A stretch of 64,000 bases of DNA from contig OY856186.1 of assembly GCA_963693315.1 (NCBI GenBank), positions 85,491,116-85,555,115 on the forward strand, given 5' to 3'. Position 1 is the first letter of the stretch. The number at the start of each line of letters is the position of its first letter. Source of the DNA: Diogma glabrata. Taxonomy: Eukaryota; Arthropoda; Insecta; Diptera; Cylindrotomidae. Below, one piece after another: positions 36,046 through 47,251 of the stretch. A model generated the notes under the pieces. That model worked only from the letters and a program-made list of their open reading frames with translations, was not told the DNA's origin and made no database searches. The translations under genes and the position numbers were made by a program.

Positions 36046-36598
36046 ATATTATGGAAATGTTTTTACATTATATGGGATTTTTATAGTTTTATTTTTTTTA
36101 TTTTTTTATGTTACATTACATACCGTATTTATGTTACACACATATTTATTTTGGAAACAAATTTTCATTTAATTCTCACTATTCACTATTCGCTACTGAA
36201 ACAAATAATAACCAAAATAATTTTGTTTGAAACAAAAAAAATTCTGCCAAATATGAAATTTCTTACGCCAACTTCCTAAATTTCCTATATTAAAAATTGA
36301 ACCTGAACCGCGTTTTTGATTGGGTTCAGGTTCGGGTTCGGGTTCACATAATTAAAACAAAATCTTGCTCCGGAGCGGGTTCAGGGTTCGGGTTCGGTTC
36401 GGGTTCGAAACCCTGGTTTAAATTCATTTTTCACTTTCTTTTTTTTTTTTCAGAAAATTAAAAATAAAAGTTTCCTTTCTTCTGAATCTTAACTTTTACG
36501 TTAGTCATAATTTTCTTTGTTTTTAAATATTTTCTATTGATTAGAAATTAAAAAAACAATCCATAAAATTGATTTGTTCTTTCTTTGCAAAACAGAGC
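36046..36598. other. Non-coding; contains GGTTCG simple repeat
   Basis: At 36325-36412 the hexamer GGTTCG/GGGTTC is iterated (GGTTCAGGTTCGGGTTCGGG, later GGTTCGGTTCGGGTTCG), with an opposed GAACCTGAACC at 36299, so the strand could fold back. The rest is AT-rich and featureless. Confidence 0.6.
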
Positions 36599-36691
36599 GG
36601 TGTTCGATTTGACTGAAGCAACTGAATAGACTGAAAAATTGAATGCAATTGTTGTTGTTTTTTCAGTTGTTTCAGTCAAATCGACCGCACC
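36599..36691. mobile_element. Short palindromic MITE, with partial second copy
   Basis: GGTGTTCGATTTGACTGAAG at 36599 pairs with TTTCAGTCAAATCGACCGCA ending near 36691. A second, one-ended copy of the left arm (GTGTTCGATTTGACTGAAAC) lies at 36723-36742. No coding capacity. Confidence 0.6.
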
Positions 36692-36759
36692 TCAAGATAG
36701 AGAGAAATATTTCATAATAGCCGTGTTCGATTTGACTGAAACAACTGAATTACCTGAAA

Positions 36760-39150
36760 AGAATATATTAAGCATTATATGTAAAATGTATTTTAGCTAG
36801 AACATAAAAAAAGTTTCGTTGTCATTGTCGATGTAGTGGGTTGTGAGAAACGTTCGAGCTTCAACGCGGACCCTATATTTATTTTTTATTGTTTTTGTCT
36901 GTTTTTTTATAGAACATTAAAATTATTCCTTTTTATTCATAAAAATTCCACTTACGGCATTTAAATTTTTCGATAAAGTAGTGTTTTAAAATTATTGCTA
37001 TAATGCCTTTTAGTCGTTTCGTTCAAATTTTTATCATTTCGATATTAATAAGAAAATTAATTATTTATATGACAGAGTGTGTAGTGCTAAAACTCATATA
37101 ATATTAGTTTTCTAGCATCATTTTTGCATAGTTTCATTTTCTGTTAATAAAATAAGGAAAAACAAAAGCTGCTATTTCAGTATTTTCTTATTATTATTAT
37201 TTCCAACCATTTGTGATTGATCGTATAAAAATTTATAGTATGTACACCTCACGATGGTTTTTTATAGAATTATAGTTAAGCTGAAGGTGCACACAGAATA
37301 GATTAGAAGAGATTGGATTATGATGGATAGCACTTAGTAGTTGTATCAAAGCCGGATGAAAAGAGAAAGAGTGTATTGGCGTGTGTGGGGAGGGGGGATA
37401 CCCAATAGTATATTTAATTTATAGATATTGATAGAAAAATAAATATAATATTGAACATAATATTTATAAATTTTAATCTTGCATGACGTTTATAAGCATC
37501 ATGCAAGATTCTTGAATTAATCATTCAGGATATTTTTTTGTCCTATATGATTCTTGCAGGAATCATGTGAGCTATGCAAAAATCAAATGCAAGTTCTTAC
37601 ACGGGTCAGGCGTGTTTTTATGAAGATCCTATACAAAACTTACAAGAGACTTGCATTTTCACAAAGGATCTTTTATAGTTCATGTATAATGTCCTAACAA
37701 AAATACCCTCAAGAATTTTTGGGGGTGTAGTCTATGCATCAACTTTTCCATTACTTGTTCTATATAACTAAGAGATTAGTGTACTTATCAACTAAAACCA
37801 ATCAAATAAAACTTAAAATCTCCAATAACTAAATCTAATTTCGTTTACATATATATACAATTTGATTTCTTCAATAAAATGCTGAAAGCGATTTGATCTC
37901 GATTTTACCTTTATCCTATTATTCATTTATTATTATTTTTAGTTTTGTTATAGTTTTATTGAAAGTTACTTGTCTATTAAATATTACGACTAACGATGTA
38001 GTAACCAAAAGGTGGTGAACTTACTGAACAAAAGCCGTTTGAAAGTGCAAAATATGTATTTATCGGACGGTTAATTTTATTTGAAATTTTGTTCCCTTTT
38101 TTTGCTTTTTTTAACAAATTTTTGTTCCACAATGAGCGTCGACCAGCAATTTTCCTAAAAAGTCTCATAGAATGACAAAACAAGCTTAAACCATTTTTTC
38201 ATATTTGGGTCTCTTTTTGAGTAATTACTGCGCCCTCTAGAGGGGGACAACTGCACCGCTAATTCGACTTTTGTATAAAATTAATTATTTATTACTTTAG
38301 AAATGCTCGTAGAAATGCGTAATTGAGAACAGAAATCATAACAATTACGAGTGACCACTATAAAAAAATGACCGCAAAAAACTGCTCCATTTCAAAACAG
38401 TATAAGGGGCCAGCCGAAGGTCATACAGCAAAGAATACGGCTCCGCTCAGTTTGAACAGCGAATACGAAAGAAATTAAAAAACTGAAATTGTTGATGGCT
38501 ATAAGGTTAAACCACAGATAAATATATACAGATGAACCATTGGGAAGAAAATTTTGGCTACAAAATGTGCTGCCACTTTACTAATTGCTTTATTTTTTGA
38601 ATCTCATTTGCTGACCCATTTGCTCACCCAGGGTTCGTTCCTCTGCTAAATATTTTAAATTAAAATTTTATTGCAAAAACTACTATAATTTTTCTTATGA
38701 ATATTTTTTTTTATGGAAAAACTGCTTGTGTGTCTTTATATAAGAAAAACAAAGTAAAGAAAAGTAAATGTAGTAAGTAAAACGTACAAAAAAATATTCC
38801 TTTTTTCTGTAAAGTTTGTAAGTGGTTGGATTGCATAAAAAATTGATGAATGCATTTTGACTTTGATCTAAATCTAATATTTAATTGTTACTTGAAGATG
38901 TTCATATTTTTTTCTAATTTGTTTAAGGATATCTTATTATATTTAATTGAATGAAATTTTTTTGAAAATACTTTGTATAAGAATATTCATTGGTTAGTAG
39001 AGGAATATTCATAGTTGTTTGAGGATATTCAATTGAATTTATTATTTTTGCAAATATTTTTTTTGATTTAAATCCTATGAATTAATTTGTTATTTGATTG
39101 GATAACAAAGTTTGTTGGATACAGTTTTTATTTTAAACTTATTTTGTTGT
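36760..39150. other. Non-coding stretch, nothing firm
   Basis: AT-rich sequence. A cluster of GCATGA, CATGCAAGATTC and ATCATGTG words at 37485-37640 looks like a decayed fold-back repeat, but I could not define ends. No genes. Confidence 0.4.
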
Positions 39151-39166
39151 TAAATTCCTTGACAAA

Positions 39167-40305
39167 ATGAATAAATTAAAAAGTGGAACTCAATGTGCAG
39201 TTGAGAGCTGCAAGTTATTAAGGCGGGAAAATGTTCGTTTATTTATGTTGCGAGAAAATCACGTGAATCATGATCAATGGATTTTAAATTGTAATTTGCA
39301 AAATCTAACTAAAAAGCATATTTATATACGTGAAAAACATTTTGAAAAAAAAATATTTCAGCAGAAAGGGATTAAACAAATATGCGATTCCAACACTAAA
39401 ATTAACTGATTTTGAAAGTAACAAAGATTCTGATAATGTTTTAATGGTGACTGTTTTGTCAGTCGGAAACCTATCAGAAATTGAAGATAACTCGTGTATT
39501 TTAATGGATAACGATGCTCTGATGCATGATAGCGCAGGTCCATGTTTCCTGCTTCGGTTACATTAAATTCAAACCAATTAAAATCTTCCATTTATTCCAA
39601 ACTAACCTTAGAGGAACTCTCTGGTTTACCAGAAAACTTTACTGCTAATATTAATATCGAGATTGAACCACCTCCATGTAACACATGTTTGCGAAATATT
39701 AAAAACGAGACTTACTATCGATTAAAATATTGTAAATGTTGAAAAATATTCAATCTAAGGACAGACAAATATCAGAATTAAACCGAAAATGCAACAACTT
39801 TAGAAGAAAATTTAAACGAAAGAATTTAAAATTGTCTGTATTTCAAAGATCTAAAAATAATATTAACGACCAGATAAACCAATTGAGCATAACCGAAAAT
39901 GGTAAGAGTTTCTGCAAAATGCTAGTAAGTATGCGTCCTTAAAATCAAAAATGGCCAGAGGAGCAAAACATAATAGCTCAGAATATTTTTTATCGATCGT
40001 CAAGCACATATCAATATTTGAGAGACGGTTTAAATTTTAAATTGCCGTCTAAATCTTCTATGAAACGATGGCAGCCAATTAAATATTTGAGTCCCAGTTT
40101 TAAATATATCGCACTTCTAAAAATAAAATAAAAGTTTAATTTAATGTGTACAAAATCAAAACAGGCCGTTTTGATATTCGATGAAATGCACATACGAAGT
40201 AATCTTGTATATAATACTTTCTCCGATCAAATTGATGGATTTGTTGATTATGGGCATAACAGAGTTAAGCTGCAATTGGAAAATCGGTTTACACTTTTAT
40301 GATTA
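39167..40305 (+). pseudogene. THAP/P-element-type transposase, N-terminal half
   Basis: The first frame (39167-39409) begins with a THAP-type zinc finger: Cys10, Cys15, Trp38 and HF at 58-59. The third zinc ligand expected at residue 55 is Arg (codon CGT, one transition from TGT), so the finger should be broken. Later frames resume the transposase: CxxC near 39680, a coiled-coil-like basic stretch at 39736-39942, then WPEEQNIIA (about 39952), YLRDGLNF, LPSKSSMKRW (about 40045) and LIFDEMHIRS (about 40170-40200). The last resembles the DEM catalytic box of P transposases. At least four frameshifts or stops. Such enzymes cut and paste DNA flanked by terminal repeats; none were identified here. 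Confidence 0.75.
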
Positions 40306-40479
40306 GAGGTGTATCATCATATTGTAAATATATTTTAAGCTATGTTGTTTCTGAAACTAGTATTTTTGCGGATAAATTATTCTTGCTTTTTCAAGAATGT
40401 AAATAAAATATTAATAAAATATATTTCAAATAAAATGTTCTAGATGTGAAAATTTATTCATTAAAAGTGATGTTATTTT

Positions 40480-40740
40480 TTAGGCCCCTTCTGAGTATTT
40501 AATTTGCAACAAAAATTATGGCGATGAAGGTAATATTTGTAAGCTTAAAGCACCGACTCATAATTTCTTTAACATTTGCAAAGATCAAATATTTTTATTT
40601 TCAAGAAAGTTTGCGGAAAACGCTGAAGTTAAAGATTTAAAGAAACGAATTGGTAAACTTTGCATTACTAACACAAGTATTACATATAAGAATTTGTATG
40701 GTGAACACAATCCTTGTCATTAAAATAACACGGCGACTTT
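40480..40740 (+). pseudogene. Possible continuation of the P-type transposase remnant
   Basis: One frame reads APSEYLICNKN near 40488 and later HNFFNICKDQ and KKRIGKL. It sits directly downstream of the P-type remnant on the same strand and has similar codon bias, but I cannot match it to a named domain. Confidence 0.35.
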
Positions 40741-40974
40741 AAATTTCATGATTTTAGTATTAATTAGAAAACATTGTACGTGGTTGGCAAAGAAATATAT
40801 TAAAAAAATAAAATAATGCTCGTAGGGTTACGGCGCATATTATTACAAGGAGTATAAGTGCAAATTATAATAAACTTATTTTATATTTTTATATTACATC
40901 AGTCATCAGAGAGGATCCATCTTAGCTCTTAAATAAGAATAAAATACACTAAAGAAAATTATAAATACGAAACA

Positions 40975-41050
40975 CGTAAATTGGGAGGTGGAGTTTTTTC
41001 TGAGTAAATTCCAATTTCCAACCATACCTTCAATGAATTCTAATTGAGTG
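40975..41050 (+). repeat. Fragment of the SINE-associated repeat
   Basis: GTGGAGTTTTTTCTGAGTAA and AACCATACCTTCAATGAATT match, with changes, the minus-strand sequence downstream of the B box of the SINE copy at 35885-36045. No tRNA-like head is present. Confidence 0.4.
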
Positions 41051-41741
41051 TGCTACCTTTGACTGAATTCAGTTCATTCGCCAGCTCTCCTAGGATATCA
41101 GATTGGCTATAGTGATATCTCACTGCTATTGGCTATTGCTAGTGGTATGTGACATCTGACATATGCTCATATTTCAACAGCAATTGGACTGGAGTGCGCG
41201 GAGTTTACAACCCATAACTCAAAACGATAAAAATTTCATTTAAAAAAAAAGTTTCATACATATAATTTAATAATGGTGGTTTTTTGGAAATTCCATCGTG
41301 GGAGTGACCACATGTTTTTACGCATTTCTAAAAATATAGCCGTTTAAAAATGTTTATTCAAAATTGATGTTGATTGTATTTTTTATAATAAACGATATGT
41401 AAGTCGATCGAATAAATATAAGTTACTTTCATTTATCTCTCAAAAACATTAAATGTAACTGGATAGCTATTTAAAAGTAAAAAAAGTATAAACTATTCAC
41501 ATTGTTTTGATTAGAATAGTAAATAATAGAAATAGAATATATTTGAAAAATGATAATAAAATTGGTAAGACGGGACAAAAATGGGCTATTATATCATATA
41601 ATATATATTGAACAAATAAAAAGGTAAAATGGCACATAAACAAAAAAATTACATTCTGCACATTTTTGATATAATTTTTGACATAATTAAAGATATAAAT
41701 TATACATAAAGTTTTAAATATAATAAAATAATAAATACGTA

Positions 41742-42470
41742 AATGTGTTATCTGCCGATATTAGAGATGAGTTAATCCTTATATATAAGACTTGCGTAGA
41801 ACAAAATTATTTCACTTTCGAAAACCAATTTTTTAAATTCACTGACGGACTCCCTATGGGTTCGCCTTTATCACCCTCCGAAATTCCGAAATTTTTAAGG
41901 ATTGGTTTGAACATCAATTCCTAGATGATAATTTACAAATAACATTTAATTTTGATATAGATACGTAGACGATATTCTTTGCCTTTGGACCGGTACAGAA
42001 AGACAATTAGACATTTTACTTATTTTACTTAATGGAAAACATCCTTCAATTAAATTTGCCATTGAAAAAGAAATTGATAAAACTTTAAATTTTCTAGATG
42101 TTAAAATTAAACACATTACAACTAATTTTGAATTTGACATATATCGTAAGCCTACTTGTACTGATGTTTTAATACATTCTTCATCAAATCATTCTTTTAA
42201 TGCAAAAAATGCCGCAATCTTTTCACTCGTCGAGAGACTTGTTAAAACACCACTTTATAATCAACATTTTCAAAAAGAACTAAATTTTATTTTATTAATT
42301 GCTAAAAATAATGGTTTCGAATCAAAAGTAGTTCACAAAACCCTTCAACGAAAATTAAACGGATTGCTTACAACTCTATTTATCCAAATTCATAACAAGA
42401 TACTAAACATTGGCTCAAAATTCGTTTTTCGGGTAATTTAACTCATAGACTCAAATTTAAGCAGTGCATT
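41742..42470 (+). pseudogene. Penelope-type reverse transcriptase
   Basis: Diagnostic motifs are GLPMGSPLSP (about 41848-41877), the catalytic YVDD at 41962-41973 inside RYVDDILCLW, FLDVKI (about 42092), IYRKPTCTD (about 42142) and IAKNNGF (about 42298). These are the standard PLE RT signatures, closer to telomerase RT than to LINE RT. A stop and a frameshift lie between GLPMGSPLSP and YVDD, so a segment of the palm is lost or out of frame. The N-terminal domain is absent. Confidence 0.88.
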
Positions 42471-42538
42471 TTACAATAATTTCAACTTACATAATTTATT
42501 AGTTAACAATAAGCCTAAACGAAATTTAATTTTGAAAT

Positions 42539-43320
42539 CTGGCGTCTACCAACTTAGTTGAGAAGATTGTATGGCTATATATATATTTAGGGTGATTCAT
42601 AAATCATTATTTTTTTCGAAATAAAGTGGTAGTGAAATAACGATTTGAAATGACGAGAAAATAACGCCTGCACGCGGAAAAATTTTTTACTCAAGATTTA
42701 GAGTTCGCGCAAGTCGATTTTATATATTTAAAGGTTTTTTTCGTAAAATTTAGAAAAGATCATTATTGCCAGTGTAAATATATATTTTACGAGAAAACCA
42801 CCACCACCTTGTGGTTTTTTCGTAAAATATATATTTACACTGGCAATAATGATCTTATCTAAATTTTACGAAAAAAACCTTAAATACTTCAAATCGACTT
42901 GCGCGATCTCTAAATCTTGAGTAAAAAATTTTTCCGCGTGCAAGCGTTATTTTCTCGTCATTTCAAATCGTTTTTTCACTGCCACTTTTTTTCGAAAAAA
43001 ATAATGATTTTTTGAATCACCCTAATATATATAGGTCAAACTGGTCGTAATTTCAAACAACGCTTGCTCAGAACATTTAAGAGCATTAAGATTAGGACAT
43101 ACAAGTTCAACTTTTTCTAACCATTCAATTAACGAAAACCATAATAGCTGTTTTCTTAATAACGAAAATCTAAAAATTCATTATATTGAAACTAAAGGCT
43201 CTAAACTTGATATTCTTGAATTGTTTGAAATTCGTAAAGATCTTTATTTAAATAAAAATTTATTAAATTTACAAACAGATCTCATTTATTCGCCTTTAAC
43301 CAACCCAGATCTGTTTCTTT
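42539..43320 (+). pseudogene. GIY-YIG endonuclease of the PLE, interrupted
   Basis: Before the MITE: SGVYQLS then EDCMAIYI (to 42586), where SGVY is the GIY half of the motif. After the MITE: GQTGRNFKQR (about 43034), HSINENHNS (about 43121), HYIETKGSKLD and ELFEIRK (about 43220). The last contains the catalytic Glu region. GIY-YIG nicks DNA to prime PLE integration. The insertion splits the YIG half precisely between Ile and Gly codons. Confidence 0.88.
42587..43025. mobile_element. Palindromic MITE inside the PLE GIY-YIG motif
   Basis: TTAGGGTGATTC at 42587 and GAATCACCCTAA ending at 43025 are perfect inverted ends. The arms (~205 bp each) meet near 42812 around ACCACCACCTTGTGGT and pair over blocks such as ATATATATTTACACTGGCAA, AATTTTACGAAAAAAACCTT and GACTTGCGCGA. 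TA-rich flanks (TATATAT on both sides) fit a Tc1/mariner-type TA target. No coding capacity. Confidence 0.9.
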
Positions 43321-43590
43321 AACACAAATTTCCACATGTTTTCAGAAAATTCTAAATTGTGTTGTAATTTCCTTTTGTTAGCGAAGATGCAGTCATTATT
43401 TCATATCTTAATTTTAATATTTAAGGGATTAACAATAATTTTTAAAAATGTCAGTTCTTTGAATTTACTATTATTTAAATTTAAATATTGTTTTTTATTC
43501 ATTTTTGATCTAGTTTCATTTTTAATTTAATTTTATTTGTATATAAATGACGTGTTGTATTATTTTTTCTTTGTAACAATTTTTAAGCTC

Positions 43591-43618
43591 TTGAAAATGG
43601 TTTAAAAACCGAAACCGG
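43591..43618 (+). ncRNA. Possible decayed hammerhead ribozyme core (PLE-associated)
   Basis: CTTGAAAATGGTTTAAAAAC followed by CGAAACCGG resembles the hammerhead core CUGANGA - stem II - GAAA, with GGTTT/AAACC forming stem II. Hammerhead motifs are known at PLE ends, and this lies just downstream of a PLE endonuclease. The first core box departs from consensus, so activity is unlikely. Confidence 0.35.
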
Positions 43619-43919
43619 TTAAGCTGTTTTTAATTTTATTTATTTTATTTTAATAAAAATTAAGCTAGAAACAAAAATTATTTTTGCGAAATATAACAAG
43701 TGTTTCTTTTATTAAAAATGAACATAAATTTATTATTAATAATAAAATCAATATAATAAGTATGACTAGTTAAAAAAATATGAGTATGTAAAATTCTAAC
43801 AATATAAACATAGACCAAACCGTTACAGACAAAAAAATTAATCCAGACGTTACCTTTTAAATAACCCACAAAAGTAACCTTTAAAATTATAAATTATTTC
43901 ATAGAGGCATCGTTTATTT

Positions 43920-44720
43920 TTCTAATAATCTTGCACGCAACCTACGAAATATCTCATCGAGGTCTCCCTTAACGCGACATCCAGGTTAAAGAAATCCTCA
44001 GATATATCGGAAATTTCATCATAATTACTGGTATTAGTAGATATTAGGTTTTCAACCGATTGCTCTGTTGTGATGGTTTCGATTGCAATTAATTCGTTCG
44101 TATCATTTTCACAATTAGATATGGAAGAAAAAGGAGTCAGAATTTTAATTGTTATAATCCTGGCAATATTGTGATTAAAGTCATGGACTAATGGATTTCG
44201 GTTGTTACCATTTGCAGCCCTTATTTGAGCAAACAAATTTTCGATTGAATCCTGGTTGAATCTTGAAAATTTAGAATATAATCAATTCCAATATCTTCTG
44301 TTTTGAAAATGTTTGACTTCTTTTAATGCTTTGGATTAAACCTTTAAAATAATAAACTGTTGTTTTATTTACTATTTTAATTTCTGAAATGTAGTTTATC
44401 ATATATTCCTAAAATTGATCACCCTCTTTACGGGTAATAAAGGCACGTCTAAACATATTTTTATCATACTTTGCTTTTGAGTTTAGGCAGTCGAAAAGTT
44501 TATCTATTTTTTCTATAAATTTATAAGTTGAAATCGCTGTTCTTCACAACGGGCAGATATTCTTTTCAGTTGAACAGCAGTTTTAATGCCTGCCACAACG
44601 TTTCTGCTATAAATTTGTGTAGCTAATTTAACTCTCATTTTTTCAAAGTTATTTGGAGAAATATGTTTGCTTTAAATTTTTGGGCAACATTTGGTAATTG
44701 AATTTATTTCTATGTTATGT
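43920..44720 (-). pseudogene. THAP/P-element-type transposase, C-terminal half
   Basis: On the minus strand, moving down from 44690: MRVKLATQIYSRNVVAGI (about 44580-44640), KIDKLFDCLNSKAKYDK (about 44465-44520), then after breaks LFAQIRAANGNNRNPL in the frame 44236-43922, ending near Y-F-V-G-C. The IRxxNGNNxNP segment and the preceding FDxLNS segment are characteristic of the C-terminal half of P/THAP9-type transposases. Several frameshifts. It is opposite in orientation to the N-terminal half at 39167-40305, so they may be separate copies or one copy rearranged around the PLE. Confidence 0.75.
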
Positions 44721-44919
44721 AATTCAATAAGTATGTTTTAGCTGATCTGGATATAATATGTCTGCTAAGCTATGTAATTCAATATGTATGTTCCAGTTGA
44801 TCAGGACATTATATGTCTGCTTTAATTAAAGCATTTCTCGCTGATTTTAATAAATGTGGTACGTAAGTAAAACTGCTATTTCGGTTTCATTATACATGAA
44901 CACTGGTCGTTCAAATGGT

Positions 44920-45125
44920 TATACCAAACTTAGCTTAGCATGGTCAAGTAGTTGCTTGCTCACTAGTACGGAACTCTGGATACCAGATTTCCTCAAGTTT
45001 CAATAAAGCCTTACTACAGCATAGCCCTTTTTACTCCCTAGTTTTCAACCATCTGCTGTATGGATGGATTTACTTAAAAATAAAGACGAGAATTATGCTT
45101 CTCTAAACGCATTACCTAACCTATT
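44920..45125 (+). pseudogene. LINE B ORF1 fragment (second copy)
   Basis: AACTTAGCTTAGCATGGTCA, CTCACTAGTACGGAACTCTG and ATGCTTCTCTAAACGCATTA correspond in order to the minus strand of 28540-28760. It is a short dead piece with stops in all frames. Confidence 0.55.
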
Positions 45126-45429
45126 AAATGCAAACTTATGTTCGCAGGACTCGAAGATCGTGCCTTATTTATCAGCACATCTTCTTTTCGGCAACACAAA
45201 CACAAATATTTAAGTGCATGTGACTCAAAATCCGACAGTAAAACTGACATGTCAGCATTAACCATCAATTCAGATATCCACCGAAAGGTAGCTACATATT
45301 ATAAACGTGTGCAATACAGTGAGATTACCTTTCATCAAGATCACATGCGTTATTGTCAAATATCCACTCACCCGTCGGAATTTAATACCGCAACCTTCTC
45401 AGACCGATGTAAAGGCAAACAATTCATGA

Positions 45430-45830
45430 CTCTTCCACTTCTATCCTAAAAATTTTATTAAAATGAAAAACTCAAAGTACTTATATTTTGTCATAGTTTC
45501 CACCTCAATCATTTTTACGGCAATTGGTTTTAGACACCAAAATTTTTCAAAACGATCCATTGGTTTCAAATTTTCCTCGTCCGAACGGATCGCCGGGTCA
45601 GACATACACATTTTAGCTTATCAAGACTCCTTATGACCCAAAGCGTCGAAAAATATCAAGTACAGGATAAGATTTTTAAAAGTTTCCCAAGAATTTCATA
45701 CCCCCTTTTTTCAAATCGATTAAAATCAAACGATTCCTTGACAATCGAAATCCACTTCTATCCTAAAAATTATATTGAAATGAAAAATTCAAATTTCAAA
45801 CTACTTATTTTCGATCATAACATTTTTTAA
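45430..45830. repeat. Tandem duplication, ~314-bp offset
   Basis: CCACTTCTATCCTAAAAATT followed by T/ATATTRAAATGAAAAA appears at about 45436 and again at about 45751. The second copy is followed by CTTATTTTCGATCATAACAT, aligning with CTTATATTTTGTCATAGTTT after the first. Only one full unit is preserved. Confidence 0.6.
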
Positions 45831-46529
45831 AACAAATTGGGTTTACTATACCAAGGAAAAGATATTTCATTCATTATTTGGAAATATGTATGTGAGCAAT
45901 TTCACGCAAGTTCAGCAAATTTTTGGGAAATTTTGACTTGACCCCTTTTAATTTTGATTATTTTTTGTTTATAGATAGTCTTTCATAAATAAAAAATACA
46001 AGTTCTCTTAGAATTTTTTTTTCGACCAGGGGTCTTCACAGGGTGCCCCTCAATTTTTTGTTATTTTGTGATGTGAGTGCATTTTGACGAGCGATTGTAG
46101 AAAAACTACTGAATCGATTTTCATAAATGATATGTCGTTGAATAGGTATTAGGTTTTTAAAAATGTACACTGTTAATTTTTTGAAATAATTTTTAACGGT
46201 GTAACATAAGAAAAAAACGGTGTAATTGAAAAAAAGATGGCATAGCCTCTTTTTTTTTTTTTTTTTTAAACAAAATTGAAGCTTATTTTATATCTAACAA
46301 CTTGTGAAAGTTTAGGACTAGCATCATTTTTTGTTTTAGAAATAAAATTCGTTGTGCATATGACTGTCGGGAATCAGTTTTTTTTGTTCTGAAGGAAAAT
46401 TATAAAAATGGCGATTTTTAGATTCAGATTTTTTTTTTATGTTAAATATCAAATATTTTATTATTAAATGAACTTTTTAAAAAGCAATTTCAGTCAAGTT
46501 CAGCAAAATTTTGCGACATTTTAATCGAA

Positions 46530-46990
46530 ACACAATAATCGAAATATCTTTGGCAAACTCGGTCGTTGATCTGGCAACAATCAATAGTCATGTTTTGGTT
46601 GAGTTAAAATTGAACATATTTCAGTCACCCCAATTGGAAACTTTCAGGCTATCATTTACATTTATGGCAGAGTCTCTCCGGGCGGGCTTTATTCGTTCAT
46701 GCCTTTTCCCTTTTGAAGATAGGAAAACAAATGACTTGTACAGTGTACTATCATATGAAAAATTATTTATTGGGTTGCTGGTGATTTTAATTTAAAAGTA
46801 AAAAATTAAAAATAAAGTGGTGACAAAACTAAACCTTGTGGTACATCAGCGTTAGTTAATTTAGACGCAGAAGAAAAGCCATCAATGGATACCGAAATGT
46901 ATTGGTCGGTGAGAAAGTTTTGAATAAACTACGCAACTGCGGGGTTAAATCCGTACGCTACGCGCTTGCTGATCAGGTTTGCAGCCCGGA
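46530..46990 (-). pseudogene. LINE A fragment inside the long-arm transposon
   Basis: Aligns with 6527-6990 of LINE A in the same orientation. Shared stretches include CAGAGTCTCTCCGGGCGGGC, TTATTTATTGGGTTGCTGGT and ACCGAAATGTATTGGTCGG (or near variants). The RT frame is destroyed. Confidence 0.8.
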
Positions 46991-47251
46991 TTTAATCAAA
47001 TGCAAATTGACGACCAAATTGCAATTAAAGTGGAAAATATTATTCAACTTTGCATTAAACAACAGAAAATTACTGATTATTTTTCAGTAAAAAAATTGTC
47101 CATCGCAGATTAATCTGAGTAGGCCAATATTCAGACATTCTCATCCGAAAATATTAACATACATTTGTCATATTAACATAATATTAACACATATTAACAT
47201 ACATTTGTCATTTATTTTAAAAGTGCCACAAGTGAATATATACAGCACCGA

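Larger units (their letters stand above)
41742..43520 (+). mobile_element. Penelope-like element (PLE), split by a MITE
   Basis: The plus strand carries a Penelope-type RT (41742-42470), then the start of a GIY-YIG endonuclease (42539-42586), a palindromic MITE, and the rest of the endonuclease (43030-43320). The RT/GIY-YIG combination defines PLEs, which are neither LINEs nor LTR elements. The 5' part is missing. A short hammerhead-like motif follows at 43591-43618. Interior stops make the copy inactive. Confidence 0.88.

Noticed and set aside
37480..37690. Cluster of GCATGA/TCATGC words as a fold-back element
   Set aside because: Pairings are short and inconsistent; no ends could be defined.
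38305..41345. Possible terminal inverted repeats of the P-type element (TAGAAATGCGTAA at ~38313 versus TTACGCATTTCTA at ~41317)
   Set aside because: Only ~13 bases pair, and nearby GAGTGACCAC occurs in direct rather than inverted orientation; no 8-bp duplication found.
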